Assembly (NCBI GenBank): GCA_026770585.1
Contig: MU647258.1
Span: forward strand, 36,563 to 48,732
Direction of reading: 5' to 3'
Source: Baffinella frigidus
Taxonomy: Eukaryota; Cryptophyceae; Cryptomonadales; Baffinellaceae
DNA length: 12,170 bases
Below the pieces are notes generated by a model. That model was not told where the DNA came from. It did not search any database and saw only the letters and a list, made by a program, of their open reading frames with translations. The position numbers and the translations under genes are program-made. Numbering within the stretch: the stretch's first letter is position 1; every line of letters begins with the position of its first letter. Positions 12,114-12,170 of this stretch are shown here, piece after piece.

Positions 12114-12170
<57 letters not shown>
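12114..12170. repeat. (CT)n microsatellite
   Basis: An uninterrupted CT repeat of about 27 units running to the window end. Possibly a contig boundary; its length is unreliable in any assembly. Confidence 0.97.

Overview
This is a eukaryotic, gene-poor, repeat-dense region. No protein-coding gene, rRNA, tRNA or CRISPR array can be supported. The open frames are short, mostly begin at GTG/TTG/CTG, resemble no family I recognise, and largely lie in repeats. The heptad repeat CCCTAAA/TTTAGGG (5509-6200, 9564-10140) is the telomere type of plants, green algae and several alveolates including dinoflagellates. With the many self-complementary insertions and absence of genes, a dinoflagellate (perhaps Symbiodiniaceae) is my best guess. 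That rests partly on an unverified recollection that translated pieces of the C and A repeats recur as spurious peptides in such genomes.

Layout. 1-110 is a pyrimidine microsatellite. 451-2114 holds related short interspersed repeats A and B and palindromic insertions C1, F1, H1 and a C relic. 2642-3048 is a 102-bp minisatellite. 3221-4043 holds palindromes I, C2, a small hairpin, Y and C3. 4671-5494 holds a GA tract, a C relic, a head-to-head A/B pair, palindrome J and a decayed C copy. 5509-6200 is a degenerate CCCTAAA array. 6227-7770 holds C5, D, L, M1, B3 and P. 8071-8504 is a tandem 59-bp unit split by three unrelated insertions. 8531-9512 holds A4, C7, F2, Q2, C8, G, a J-like half and K. 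9564-10213 is TTTAGGG-type sequence invaded by A5 and C9. 10226-10573 is a 92-bp tandem unit split by H2. 10689-11299 holds M2, N and O. 11371-12078 is telomere-derived CAACCCT-type sequence in alternating orientations, and 12114-12170 is a CT microsatellite.

The main result is that the window dates and delimits its own mobile elements. Local tandem duplications provide empty sites: element C6 has a TA target duplication, E an ACT duplication, H2 a 6-bp AAATCG duplication, and B4 adds a net 98 bp. After subtraction the host units return exactly to 59, 59, 92 and 92 bp. C and G share termini and a core, but their arms differ and have changed together on both sides. No transposase is present, so these would be non-autonomous foldback/MITE-like elements, alongside a SINE-like A/B family.
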